Shown one piece after another: positions 49,905-59,575 of a DNA stretch of 64,000 bases. Origin of the DNA: Yoonia sp. (lineage in GTDB: Bacteria; Pseudomonadota; Alphaproteobacteria; Rhodobacterales; Rhodobacteraceae). Below the pieces are notes generated by a model. That model worked only from the letters and a program-made list of their open reading frames with translations. It was not told the DNA's origin and searched no databases. The stretch lies in the NCBI RefSeq assembly GCF_030731595.1, contig NZ_JANQTS010000039.1:1-64000 (forward strand), in the 5' to 3' direction. Within the stretch, counting starts at the first letter, position 1; each line of letters begins with the position of its first letter. A program made the position numbers and the translations under genes.

Positions 49905-50794
49905 GGGCATTTCTTGAATTGATTGTCGGCGATCAGCAAGCTGACCGTGCGGTGCCACCAACGGGCATGACCGCACGCCTGACTGTGTTCGTAGCTGCGG
50001 TAATGGCGTTTTTGGCGATCATCGCACTGGCGGTGTCGCTGACGACGACCCGCGTGGCCAATGTCTGGGCTGAAGAGTTGGCACAATCGGCAACACTGCG
50101 TTTGCCAGCTGATCCAGCCACGGCAGATGCGCTCTTGCTGTCTGCCTTGGATGTGCTGGATACAACGCCCGGCATTAGCCGTGTGCGCGCGCTTTCATCA
50201 GATGAACAAAAGGCCCTGCTCGAGCCTTGGTTCGGCCCTGACTTGCCTATTGAATCCTTGCCCGTCCCGCAATTGATCGAAATCGTTGCGGATGGTGACG
50301 GCTATGACATTGAAGGTCTGCGGGCGCGTCTTTCGGCACAGGTACCCGGCGCAATCCTTGATGATCACACCGCATGGCGGGCCCCCTTGGTCGAGGCTGC
50401 GAGCCGTGTGCGTGTGATCGGGTGGTTTGTCATTTTGCTGATTGGCGCGACTGTGGCCGCGATGATCACTTTGGCGGCACAAGCATCGCTTGCGGCGAAT
50501 GTTCAGGTCATTCGGGTCTTGCGTCTGGTCGGTGCGAAAGACGTCTACATTGCCCGGGCCTTTGTCCGCCGTTACACATTGCGTGCAGGCGGCGGTGCAG
50601 TTGTCGGGGCAATTCTGGGCGTTCTGGCACTGCAATTCATGCCGCAGGGTGATGCCTCCGGGAGCCTTTTGATGGGCGTCGGTTTCGAAGGGGGCGACTG
50701 GCTCTGGCCGATCCTCATCCCGCTGCTCTCTGCTATCGTTGCATTCTTTGCGACACGGGCTGCTGCTTTTGCAAGGCTAAGGGAACAGACATGA
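49901..50794 (+). CDS. ftsX: FtsX-like cell division permease
   Basis: FtsX topology, ATVAAMITLAAQASLAANVQVIRVLRLVGAKDVYIARAFVRRY; ATGA overlap with ftsE. Confidence 0.92.
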   Translation: MRAFLELIVGDQQADRAVPPTGMTARLTVFVAAVMAFLAIIALAVSLTTTRVANVWAEELAQSATLRLPADPATADALLLSALDVLDTTPGISRVRALSSDEQKALLEPWFGPDLPIESLPVPQLIEIVADGDGYDIEGLRARLSAQVPGAILDDHTAWRAPLVEAASRVRVIGWFVILLIGATVAAMITLAAQASLAANVQVIRVLRLVGAKDVYIARAFVRRYTLRAGGGAVVGAILGVLALQFMPQGDASGSLLMGVGFEGGDWLWPILIPLLSAIVAFFATRAAAFARLREQT

Positions 50795-51519
50795 GCAATG
50801 CGGTCCAATGGACAAGGTCGCTGATCTTCAATGCGCAGATGTATGTCGCGATGCTGGTTGTCGGCATCCTTTACACGCCCGCTGCCATCTGGTCACGCGA
50901 AGGCGCAATTGCCGCCTGTCACGCCTATTGCCGCTATATTCGCTGGAGCGCCGCCTGGATGATCGGCCTCAAATGCGAAATTCGCGGTACTCCCCCCACC
51001 GATGAGGTCATGGTGGCACCAAAACACCAATCCTTTCTTGATGTATTGATGATTTATGGCGCAATGCCGCGTGGCAAATTCATCTTCAAGGCGATCTTGA
51101 AATATGCGCCGATCATCGGACAATTCGGCCTGCGGATCGGGTGCATCCCTGTTGATCGTGGCAAGCGCGGGCAGGCCATCAAGAAGATGGTCGCGGATGT
51201 CAAAGCAGGTCGCGCGCTTCCGGGGCAGTTGATCATCTACCCCCAAGGGACCCGTATCGCTCCGGGCGTAAAGGCCCCTTACAAGATCGGGACCGGTGCG
51301 CTTTATCGCGAGCTGGAACAGCCGGTTGTGCCTGTCGCGACCAATGTCGGGGTTTTCTGGCCAAAGCGCGGGATCATGCGTCGGCAAGGTACGGCTGTGT
51401 TCGAATTCTTGCCGCGCATTGAGCCCGGACTTGATGTATCCGATTTCATGGCGCGTCTTGAGCATGATATCGAAACCGCCTCGGACCGTCTGAACAAAGA
51501 GGCCGGCTTTGATGGCTGA
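50791..51519 (+). CDS. 1-acyl-sn-glycerol-3-phosphate acyltransferase (PlsC-like)
   Basis: VAPKHQSFLDVLMIYGAMPRGKFIFKAILKYAPIIGQFGLRIGCIPVDRGKRG; IYPQGTRIAPG. Confidence 0.94.
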   Translation: MSNAVQWTRSLIFNAQMYVAMLVVGILYTPAAIWSREGAIAACHAYCRYIRWSAAWMIGLKCEIRGTPPTDEVMVAPKHQSFLDVLMIYGAMPRGKFIFKAILKYAPIIGQFGLRIGCIPVDRGKRGQAIKKMVADVKAGRALPGQLIIYPQGTRIAPGVKAPYKIGTGALYRELEQPVVPVATNVGVFWPKRGIMRRQGTAVFEFLPRIEPGLDVSDFMARLEHDIETASDRLNKEAGFDG

Positions 51520-52120
51520 TCACGTGATCAGGGAAATTGCTGCCCTCGAAGCGATCTACGATACGCCGGCGAAGGCTTCATTGATCAAGGTTGCCGACCA
51601 TCTCACGCCGCTTTATGCCAAATGGATCAGGGCGTCGCGGTTGTGCATCGTTTCAACCGTAGGACCGGATGGCACAGATGGTAGTCCACGCGGGGACGAT
51701 GGACCTGTCGTGCAACTGCTGGATCAAAACACCCTGTTGATGCCGGATTGGCGCGGGAATAATCGCATTGATACCTTGCGCAATATCGTCTTGGACGGGC
51801 GCATCAGCCTGATGTTCATCGTACCCGGTTCCAATAACGTCATCCGCGTGAATGGCACGGCGGTCGTGTCTGTTGCCCCGGAATTGCTGGAGCGTTTTGA
51901 CCAGAAAGGACCCCCGCCGCGCAGCATTACAGTGATCTCTGTCGCTGAGGTTTACAGCCAGTGCGCACGGGCCTTGATGCGTGCCAGGACCTGGAGTTCT
52001 ACCGATGAGAGCGCGGATCTACCAACGATTGGGCAGATCTTGGCCGAACAAGAGGCTGGGTTTGACGGGGCAGACTATGATGCCAGTTGGGCCGCCCGCG
52101 CGCAGCAGACCTTGTGGTAG
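51509..52120 (+). CDS. Pyridoxamine 5'-phosphate oxidase family protein (MSMEG_1061-like)
   Basis: SRLCIVSTVGPDGTDGSPRGDDGPVVQLLDQNTLLMPDWRGNNRIDTLRNIV. Confidence 0.9.
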   Translation: MMADHVIREIAALEAIYDTPAKASLIKVADHLTPLYAKWIRASRLCIVSTVGPDGTDGSPRGDDGPVVQLLDQNTLLMPDWRGNNRIDTLRNIVLDGRISLMFIVPGSNNVIRVNGTAVVSVAPELLERFDQKGPPPRSITVISVAEVYSQCARALMRARTWSSTDESADLPTIGQILAEQEAGFDGADYDASWAARAQQTLW

Positions 52121-52222
52121 TCTTGCAGTCCGAGACGCTTGTTGCGCCCCGGTCTGAAGGCATCAGTTGATCACCGATCACTTGATTGCTTCCGCACCGG
52201 ACCCAAGAAGGCGCCACCAAAC

Positions 52223-53185
52223 TTAGGCTGCGAGGCCTTTTGAGCCAAGATCAAGGTATTTGCTCCAACGATCCGCACGCAGTTTCTGTGGTGAAAGACC
52301 ACGCAATTCGTTGAGCAAGAGGGTCAAGGCCTCACCGACGGACTTGATTGCCTCCTCGGGGCTGCGATGTGCCCCGCCGAGAGGCTCTGGAATGATGCGG
52401 TCGCAGACTCCCAGTTCTTGCAGGTCCTTGGATGTCAGGCGCAGAGCCTCGGCGGACTCGCGCATCTTTTCGGCGTCCTTCCAAAGGATCGATGCACAGC
52501 CTTCGGGGCTGATGACCGAGTAAATGGAGTGTTGCAGCATCGCGACACGGTTTGCCGTGGCAAAGGCCACAGCGCCGCCAGATCCACCTTCACCGATGAC
52601 AACGCTGATCAGTGGTACGCCCAGTTGCAGGCATTTCTCGGTCGAGCGGGCAATCGCTTCGGACTGGCCGCGCTCTTCGGCGCCTTTGCCGGGGTAGGCG
52701 CCGGGCGTGTCGACCAAGGTAATCACCGGCAGACCAAAGCGATTGGCAAGCTCCATCAGGCGGATCGCTTTGCGATACCCTTCGGGGCGGGCCATGCCAA
52801 AATTCCGTTCAATCCGCGTTTTGGTGTCATTGCCTTTTTCATGACCGATCACCATGACCGGAATACCGTTCAGGCGGGCAAGCCCACCCATGACCGACAG
52901 ATCATCGGCAAAGTTCCGATCTCCGGCAAGCGGCGTATATTCTGTAAAGAGCGCGTCAATATAGTCCTTGCAATGTGGACGTTCGGGATGACGGGCAACC
53001 TGACACTTTCGCCAAGGGGTAAGATCCGCGTAAAGGGATTTGAGAAGATCGGCCGCTTTCTTATCAAGGGCTGCCGCTTCTTTCTCGACGTCCATCTCGG
53101 GGTTCGCGCGCGCCATCGCGCGCAGTTCTTCCGCCTTGCCTTCGATTTCGGCCAGAGGTTTTTCAAAGTCGAGGTACTGGGTCAT
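52223..53185 (-). CDS. accA: Acetyl-CoA carboxylase carboxyltransferase subunit alpha
   Basis: [86 protein letters not shown]. Confidence 0.96.
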   Translation of the reverse strand: MTQYLDFEKPLAEIEGKAEELRAMARANPEMDVEKEAAALDKKAADLLKSLYADLTPWRKCQVARHPERPHCKDYIDALFTEYTPLAGDRNFADDLSVMGGLARLNGIPVMVIGHEKGNDTKTRIERNFGMARPEGYRKAIRLMELANRFGLPVITLVDTPGAYPGKGAEERGQSEAIARSTEKCLQLGVPLISVVIGEGGSGGAVAFATANRVAMLQHSIYSVISPEGCASILWKDAEKMRESAEALRLTSKDLQELGVCDRIIPEPLGGAHRSPEEAIKSVGEALTLLLNELRGLSPQKLRADRWSKYLDLGSKGLAA

Positions 53186-53398
53186 GGATAGCGCCTTGTC
53201 ATGGAACACATAAACATATGGAGTATGCGCCACGCGAGTGCAATGTTTCGGGACAGTGGTGAATGATCATTCTAAGATTTGTTTGGGAATTGGTCCGAGG
53301 TTTTGCACTGGCCGCCCTGCGGTGGTGTTTATCAAGGATGAAGATCGATCGAAGATGTAGCATGGGACTTTCATTCATCTGCGGGGTGGATCAATGAT

Positions 53399-53617
53399 AT
53401 GCATCGCATTTCGTCTTGGTGCTCTCGTTTCGACCAGGATGCTGGCATTGTCGTGCGATGCAATGTGCGTGTGACACGGCGCTCAGACGGTTTTCTGGCA
53501 GGGTTCTGGGGGCTTGAATATGATGCCCCTCCTTTCGATCGACAAGCAGTCCCGCAAGTGATGCTTGATCTGATCCCAAAGCCGGATCAATTCCTAACCC
53601 ACTTTGCCTCGGACTAA
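53399..53617 (+). CDS. Hypothetical small protein (72 aa), uncertain
   Basis: ORF in an otherwise empty intergenic region; no recognised family; weak start context. Confidence 0.3.
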   Translation: MHRISSWCSRFDQDAGIVVRCNVRVTRRSDGFLAGFWGLEYDAPPFDRQAVPQVMLDLIPKPDQFLTHFASD

Positions 53618-54570
53618 CCGGCAATCATCTCGGACTGGCGCACAATCACCTCGGCTTGCTTGATCGACGCGATATCGACCAAGCGGCCCTTGTAGACCGT
53701 CGCCCCTTCTCCCCGCGCCTTGGCCTCTTCCATAGCGGCAAGGATTTCGCGGGCTTCGGCGACGGCTTCTGCTGAAGGAGTGAACACTTCATTGGCTAGG
53801 GCAATCTGCTTGGGGTGGATCGCCCATTTGCCGACCATGCCCAATGTCGCAGAACGACGTGCTTGGGCGCGATACCCCTCATCATCGCTGAAATCCCCGA
53901 AAGGCCCATCGACGGGCAGCACGCCGTGGGTCCGGCAGGCTGCGACAATCGCCGTTTGTGCCCAGTGCCAAGGGTCGGAATAGTGCCGCGTGTCGCCATG
54001 CAGCATATAGTAGTTTTCCTGCGTACCGCCGATCCCTGTCGTTTGCATCCCCATCGAAGCTGCAAAATCAGCCGCGCCCAAGCTCATTGCCGCCAGACGC
54101 GGTGAGCTTGCTGCGATCTCTTCGACATGGGCAATCCCTGCCGCAGATTCGATGATGACCTCAAAGCTGATCGGTTTGCTCCGGCCCTTGGCGCGCTCGA
54201 TCGCGGTCACCAGCGCATCAACGGCATAGACGTCGGCCGCACAGCCCACTTTGGGGATCATGATCTGGTCAAGGCGGTCGCCCGCTTGTTCCAGCACATC
54301 AACGACATCCTTGTACCAATAGGGCGTATCAAGGCTATTGATCCGCACGCTCAGGTACTTTGTGTTCCAATCCACTTCATTGATGGCTTGAATGATGTTT
54401 CTGCGCGCAGTGTCCTTGTCAGAGGGTGACACACTGTCTTCGAGATCGAGGTTGATGACATCCGCCGCACTCGCAGCCATCTTTTCAAACAATTTGGTGT
54501 TTGATCCCGGGCCAAAGAGTTGACAGCGGTTGGGACGGGCAGGTGGTGTCGGTTGCAGGCGAAATGACAT
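53614..54570 (-). CDS. mcl1: L-malyl-CoA/beta-methylmalyl-CoA lyase
   Basis: MSFRLQPTPPARPNRCQLFGPGS...AADVINLDLEDSVSP...YLSVRINSLDTPYWYKDVVDVLEQAGDRLDQIMIPKVG; closely resembles Rhodobacter Mcl1 as recalled. Confidence 0.95.
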   Translation of the reverse strand: MSFRLQPTPPARPNRCQLFGPGSNTKLFEKMAASAADVINLDLEDSVSPSDKDTARRNIIQAINEVDWNTKYLSVRINSLDTPYWYKDVVDVLEQAGDRLDQIMIPKVGCAADVYAVDALVTAIERAKGRSKPISFEVIIESAAGIAHVEEIAASSPRLAAMSLGAADFAASMGMQTTGIGGTQENYYMLHGDTRHYSDPWHWAQTAIVAACRTHGVLPVDGPFGDFSDDEGYRAQARRSATLGMVGKWAIHPKQIALANEVFTPSAEAVAEAREILAAMEEAKARGEGATVYKGRLVDIASIKQAEVIVRQSEMIAG

Positions 54571-54648
54571 CGGAGATCCTTGGCGTAGTAAAATTGCGTT
54601 CTATTTGCGCTGTTCGTTATATTATTGCGCGAAGAGCCACAAGTTCAA

Positions 54649-54685
54649 TTTGCACTTGCAGCAATTGGAAACGCTGCAGTGCAAA
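54649..54685. repeat. Interrupted inverted repeat upstream of mcl1
   Basis: Arms TTTGCACTTGCAGC (54649-54662) and GCTGCAGTGCAAA (54673-54685), one-base bulge. Confidence 0.7.
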
Positions 54686-54706
54686 ATTTTTCGCGAAAAA
54701 TTTTGC
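54681..54706. repeat. Perfect 26-bp palindrome
   Basis: GCAAAATTTTTCGCGAAAAATTTTGC is its own reverse complement. Confidence 0.9.
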
Positions 54707-54712
54707 TCCCAT

Positions 54713-54736
54713 GAAGGAAATTCGCGAATTTCCTTC
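54713..54736. repeat. Perfect 24-bp palindrome
   Basis: GAAGGAAATTCGCGAATTTCCTTC is its own reverse complement; 6 bp from the preceding palindrome. Confidence 0.9.
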
Positions 54737-54744
54737 GCTCCTGC

Positions 54745-55929
54745 TTAAACGCCGGCGCTGACGATAGCCTTGGCAAGGATAGGGACGGTCTCTGCATTCA
54801 GGCCAGCAATATTCATCCGGCTATCACCCACCATATAGATCCCGTAATCGGCGCGCAGCTTTTCCACCTTGTCGGGGGTTGTCCCCAAAAGGCTGAACAT
54901 ACCGCGGTGATGGGCCAGAAAATCAAAGCGGTCACTATTGGTCAGGCGTTTCAACTCATCCGCCAACTGCTGCCGCAGCACCAACATCCCGTTGCGGGTT
55001 TCTTCCAACTCGGCTTCCCAATCCGCGCGCAATGCAGGGTCTTGCAGGATCGTCGTCACAACCCGTGCCCCGTGGTCCGGCGGAAAGGAGTAGTTCTGGC
55101 GGTTCAGGAAAGCGAGGTTCTGCTGCGTCACAGCCTGCTGGTCTGCATCTTTGGCGACGGCCATCAGGATACCTGTCCGCTCACGGTAAATGCCGAAATT
55201 TTTGGAACAGCTTGCTGCTATCAGGCAGTTTTCAAAACTGCTGGCGATCTGGCGCGTGGCCTTGGCATCCTCAGCCAGTCCATCACCAAACCCTTGGTAG
55301 GCGATATCAACAAACGGAATCGCCATTTTCTTCTGCATCAAGCTGATGACCTGAGCCATCTGTTCATAAGTCAGGTTTGCGCCGGTCGGGTTATGACAGC
55401 ACCCATGCAGCAAGACCACATCGCCAGCGCCGACACCTTCGAGGTCGGCCATCATACCCGCGAAATTCACGCCGCGCGTGGCGCTATCAAAATAGCGGTA
55501 CTCGGCCATCTTCATCCCAAGGTACTTGACGATCGAGGGGTGGTTCGGCCAAGTGGGGTTCGATAGCCAGACCGTTGCTCGGGGGGCTGCAAGCTTGATC
55601 AGTTCAAGCGCCTGCCGGATCGCACCTGTCCCGCCGGGCGTCGCCACAGCAGCGACCCGTTCGTTCAGCACGCTATCGCCCAATACAAGGTCTTTCATCA
55701 CGGCACTGAACGCCGGATCACCTGCCAGTCCCGTGTAGGCCTTGGTTGTTTGATCCGCTACGATCCGCCGTTCTGCTTCTTTGACCGCGCGCATGACGGG
55801 GGTGTTGCCTGTTGCGTCCTTGTAGACGCCGACACCCAGATCCACCTTGTTGCTGCGCGGGTCCGCTTTGAAGCTGGCGATCAGCGCAAGGATTTTGTCG
55901 GCAGGTTGGGCAGAAAGGTTTTCCAGCAT
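54745..55929 (-). CDS. Aspartate/aromatic amino acid aminotransferase
   Basis: LIASFKADPRSNKVDLGVGVYKDATGNTPVMRAVKEAE; LHGCCHNPTGANLT; SCSKNFGIYRERTG. Confidence 0.95.
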   Translation of the reverse strand: MLENLSAQPADKILALIASFKADPRSNKVDLGVGVYKDATGNTPVMRAVKEAERRIVADQTTKAYTGLAGDPAFSAVMKDLVLGDSVLNERVAAVATPGGTGAIRQALELIKLAAPRATVWLSNPTWPNHPSIVKYLGMKMAEYRYFDSATRGVNFAGMMADLEGVGAGDVVLLHGCCHNPTGANLTYEQMAQVISLMQKKMAIPFVDIAYQGFGDGLAEDAKATRQIASSFENCLIAASCSKNFGIYRERTGILMAVAKDADQQAVTQQNLAFLNRQNYSFPPDHGARVVTTILQDPALRADWEAELEETRNGMLVLRQQLADELKRLTNSDRFDFLAHHRGMFSLLGTTPDKVEKLRADYGIYMVGDSRMNIAGLNAETVPILAKAIVSAGV

Positions 55930-56796
55930 TTATGCGGCTCCGGTGGCAATGGGAAGATCGGCGTACATGCCCCATTCGGACCATGAGCCGTCGTAAAGCG
56001 AATGATCGGTGATCCCGATCCGTTCAAGGGCAAGCGAAAGGATCGCGGCGGTCACACCAGACCCGCAGGTCGTGATAATCGGCTTATGCAGATCGACGCC
56101 AGCGTCACTGAAAACAGCGCGCAGCGCCTTGGGTGTTTTCATCGTGCCGTCGGCGTTCAGAAGATCCTGATAAAAGACATTTCGCGAACCCGGAATATGT
56201 CCAGATCGCATGCCCGGGCGCGGTTCGGGCGCTTCGCCTTTGAAGCGGGCGGGCGCACGGGCATCGACGATACTGTGATCGCCCAGCTTTGCCGCGCGTG
56301 CAACTTCGGTGACGTCGCGCACACGGTGGGCCTCCATACGCACGGTCATATGCCGGTCGCGGATTGTGGGTGCGGCTGTCGTTGTCTTGTGCCCATCTGC
56401 CCGCCATTTCGGTAGGCCGCCATCCAGCACAGCCACTTTGGTTTGCCCCATCAAGCGGAACAACCACCAAACCCTTGCGGCAGAAAACAGGCCCATCCCG
56501 TCATAGATCACAACCTGATGCCCGTCGCCTACGCCCATGCCCCGCATGCGCGACATGAACTTTTCCACCGGCGGGGCCATATGTGGCAGCTCTGAGCGTG
56601 CGTCACTGATATCGTCAATGTCAAAGAACCGCGCACCGGGTATATGGCCCGCGTCATATTCCGCGCGCGCATCACGGCCCATATCGGGCAGGTACCAAGA
56701 CGCATCAAAAATGCGCAGGTCGGGGTCTTTGAGGTGCGCCACCAGCCAATCCGTGCTGACAAGCGTTCTTGGGTCGTCGGCTGCGGTTGCGGTCAT
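55930..56796 (-). CDS. sseA: 3-mercaptopyruvate sulfurtransferase
   Basis: Two rhodanese domains; C-terminal TTCGSGVTAAILSLALERIGI active-site loop. Confidence 0.93.
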   Translation of the reverse strand: MTATAADDPRTLVSTDWLVAHLKDPDLRIFDASWYLPDMGRDARAEYDAGHIPGARFFDIDDISDARSELPHMAPPVEKFMSRMRGMGVGDGHQVVIYDGMGLFSAARVWWLFRLMGQTKVAVLDGGLPKWRADGHKTTTAAPTIRDRHMTVRMEAHRVRDVTEVARAAKLGDHSIVDARAPARFKGEAPEPRPGMRSGHIPGSRNVFYQDLLNADGTMKTPKALRAVFSDAGVDLHKPIITTCGSGVTAAILSLALERIGITDHSLYDGSWSEWGMYADLPIATGAA

Positions 56797-56940
56797 CGCG
56801 CTCCCCTTTGTAACAGTCGCGACAGGGGTAGCTTGCAGCGCTAGACAAAACAAGTCAAAGCGCTGCTTTTCAGACTGCTTGCGGGCAGGTTTCTTGATTG
56901 CCCTCTCCGCTTGCAAGAGGGTCAGTAAATGCTCTGTGGC

Positions 56941-57219
56941 TTATTTCGCCATCATGTTCTTGACAACACCGACAAGAGCCAAGGCAAGGCCACCACCAAC
57001 ACCACCGCCGGCAACCTGTGTCACGATGCTGGCGATATCAAGCCCACCGGCTGCAGCGCCACCGCCAACAAGCGCGCTCAGAACTTGGCCGCCGATTCCG
57101 CCGCCCACAATCCCTGCGATCGAGTTGCCCAGCGTTCCAAGCGAAAGGTTTTTCATGACGCCGCCTGCGACATTGCCGCCAACTGCGCCAGAGACGAGTT
57201 GAATGATCAATTGTTCCAA
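56941..57219 (-). CDS. Hypothetical glycine-zipper-like protein, probable TTG start
   Basis: (M)EQLIIQLVSGAVGGNVAGGVMKNLSLGTLGNSIAGIVGGGIGGQVLSALVGGG...; SD GGGAGG upstream of TTG. Confidence 0.6.
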   Translation of the reverse strand: MEQLIIQLVSGAVGGNVAGGVMKNLSLGTLGNSIAGIVGGGIGGQVLSALVGGGAAAGGLDIASIVTQVAGGGVGGGLALALVGVVKNMMAK

Positions 57220-57376
57220 AATAATTCCCTCCTGGGAGGACCCGAATCTGGTCTTGCGTGCGCCGGGTCCATAGCCGCACAACGAGAGCCGCAAACAGTG
57301 TGACATCGCTCACAACTGCGCGTTCTGTCCGCTTCTAGGGACAAGACCCTGTGACGTTAGGGGGAAATGACGCTCT

Positions 57377-57850
57377 TCAATCCCCGTGCCGCAAAAGCCG
57401 CTGCTTTTGGCGGCCCCAGTCGCGCTGCGCCTCGGTTGCGCGTTTGTCATGATTCTTTTTGCCTTTGGCCGTCGCGATCTTCAGCTTCACCAGACCACGA
57501 TCGTTGAAATACATGACGAGCGGCACAAGGGTCATGCCCTCGCGCTTGGTGGCGTTCCAAAGCCGCGACAGTTCTTTGCGGCTGACCAGCAGCTTGCGCT
57601 TGCGGCGTTCTTCGTGGCTGAACATGGCGCGATCATAAGGTGCGATATAGGCATTCGTCAGCCATAGTTCGCCATCATCGACCGAAGCATAGCTGTCAGC
57701 GATATTCGATTGGCCGATGCGCAACGACTTGACCTCGGACCCTGTCAGGATGATCCCGACCTCGATATCGTCCTCGATGGCAAAATCATACCGCGCCCGC
57801 CGGTTCTCGGCGATGACTTTGTAGTTTTTGTTTTCGGGTTTCTTGGCCAT
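57377..57850 (-). CDS. smpB: SsrA-binding protein
   Basis: [45 protein letters not shown]...KGKKNHDKR. Confidence 0.97.
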   Translation of the reverse strand: MAKKPENKNYKVIAENRRARYDFAIEDDIEVGIILTGSEVKSLRIGQSNIADSYASVDDGELWLTNAYIAPYDRAMFSHEERRKRKLLVSRKELSRLWNATKREGMTLVPLVMYFNDRGLVKLKIATAKGKKNHDKRATEAQRDWGRQKQRLLRHGD

Positions 57851-57924
57851 AGTTGGGCCCAGATATGCGATGGGACGCTGTGGCACAAGATGTGCACGTA
57901 GTTTGTCCGGTCCGGAGTGAAGTG

Positions 57925-58368
57925 ATGTTTGTTCAGATTGCCCTTGGAACAGCTCTGATGCTGTTTTCGATCCTGATCGCGGGGGTAAGCTATTGGCTGA
58001 TGGAAACGCTGCTCATGCGTCTGCGCCCTTGGCTGACCCGCGCGCCGCATCGGCCAAAACTGATCTTGGTGCTTTGTGTCGCCGCCATCTGGATCATGGC
58101 GCAGATGACTGCAGGTGTTTGGGCTTGGGCACTGACGATGATGGCCTTGGGTGTTTTTGATACGCTGGAGGTTGCGGTCTACTTTGCGCTGGTTGCTTTT
58201 ACGACGCTGGGGTTTGGCGATGTACTTTTGCCAACCGAATGGCGTTTGCTGGGCGGTATGGCGGCGGCCAATGGTCTGTTGAACATCGGTCTGGTGACAG
58301 CACTTTTGGTCGAGGCATTGCGGCAGGTCCGCCTGCAACAATTGGCGATGACCAAGGCGGAATCGTGA
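57925..58368 (+). CDS. Potassium channel family protein (two-TM)
   Basis: Pore/filter [14 protein letters not shown] between TM segments. Confidence 0.88.
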   Translation: MFVQIALGTALMLFSILIAGVSYWLMETLLMRLRPWLTRAPHRPKLILVLCVAAIWIMAQMTAGVWAWALTMMALGVFDTLEVAVYFALVAFTTLGFGDVLLPTEWRLLGGMAAANGLLNIGLVTALLVEALRQVRLQQLAMTKAES

Positions 58369-59552
58369 CTGTTCCAGTCCTGCCCAACGGCACGGCCCGC
58401 CATCTGTTTTTGGCAAAGCATGGGTTGGCGGGGCGACCCTCTGGTGCCGGAAAAGGCGCTGATCTGAAAGCTGTCATCGACGGTCTTGGCTTTGTGCAAC
58501 TCGATAGTGTGAACACTTTTGCCCGCGCCCATGACCTGATCCTCTGGTCGCGGCGCCAACAGTACCGCCCGCAGGCCTTGCAGCATTTGTTGCACCGCGA
58601 CAGGCAGGTGTTCGAGCACTGGACCCATGATGCCGCCGTGATCCCGATGGAAAGCTTTGCCCATTGGCGGCTGCGCTTCGCGCGGGACGAAGCGCGTTTG
58701 GCGTCGCGCTGGCGCAACGACCGCCGCGATGATTTTCACGCCAAGATCGATGAGGTGCTGCGCCGGATTTCCGACGGCGGGGCCTGTACCTCGGGCGATG
58801 TCGGCAGCGATGAAAGCCGTGGATCGGGCGGCTGGTGGGATTGGCATCCGTCAAAGACTGCTTTGGAATATCTGTGGCGGTCAGGCCAATTGTCTGTCGT
58901 GCGCCGCGAGGGGTTTACCAAGGTATATGACCTGACCGAACGGGTGATCCCCGCAGAGCATCTGAACCGGCGGCATCACCCCGAAGAGACAATTGACTGG
59001 TGTTGCGCGAGCGCACTGGATCGCTTGGGCTTTGCCACCAGCGGTGAGTTGGCCGCGTTCTGGGATCATGTCACTCCAGCGGAGGCAAAGGCATGGTGCA
59101 CCGTGGCCTTGGCAGAGGGCCGCGTCATTGAAGTCGACGTGGAAGGCGTCGATGGCAAGCGGCGCCGCTCTTTCGCCTGGCCCGATGTAATGGACGGGGC
59201 CACCGCGCCGCCAGCGCCGCGCCTCCGCATCCTGTCGCCCTTTGATCCGGCTTTGCGCGATCGCAAACGGGCAGAGCGGCTTTTCGGCTTTCATTACCGG
59301 ATCGAGATTTTCGTGCCCGCACCGCAGCGCACCTATGGCTATTACGTGTTTCCGGTGATGGAGGGCGACAGGATCATAGGCCGGATCGACATGAAACGCC
59401 AAGCGGACATTCTGGCAGTGCGCGCATTCTGGCCAGAGCTGGGCGTGAAGCTGGGTGCCGGACGGCTGCGCGCGCTGCAACAAGAGTTGGAACGCGCGGC
59501 CAGCTTTGGCGGATGTCGTGCTTTGGACTATGCTGAAGGGTGGATCAGATAA
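58365..59552 (+). CDS. Winged-helix DNA-binding / crosslink repair glycosylase family (YcaQ-like)
   Basis: LGFVQLDSVNTFARAHDLILWSRRQQYRP; GRIDMKRQADILAVRAFWPELG; GTG start overlapping channel stop. Confidence 0.88.
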   Translation: MTVPVLPNGTARHLFLAKHGLAGRPSGAGKGADLKAVIDGLGFVQLDSVNTFARAHDLILWSRRQQYRPQALQHLLHRDRQVFEHWTHDAAVIPMESFAHWRLRFARDEARLASRWRNDRRDDFHAKIDEVLRRISDGGACTSGDVGSDESRGSGGWWDWHPSKTALEYLWRSGQLSVVRREGFTKVYDLTERVIPAEHLNRRHHPEETIDWCCASALDRLGFATSGELAAFWDHVTPAEAKAWCTVALAEGRVIEVDVEGVDGKRRRSFAWPDVMDGATAPPAPRLRILSPFDPALRDRKRAERLFGFHYRIEIFVPAPQRTYGYYVFPVMEGDRIIGRIDMKRQADILAVRAFWPELGVKLGAGRLRALQQELERAASFGGCRALDYAEGWIR

Positions 59553-59573
59553 GGTGGGTTAAAACCCACCTTA
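59550..59573. terminator. Bidirectional terminator-like hairpin between convergent ycaQ-like and dapA genes
   Basis: TAAGGTGGGTT-AA-AACCCACCTTA, 11-bp perfect arms, overlapping the TAA stop. Confidence 0.8.
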
Positions 59574-59575
59574 CT

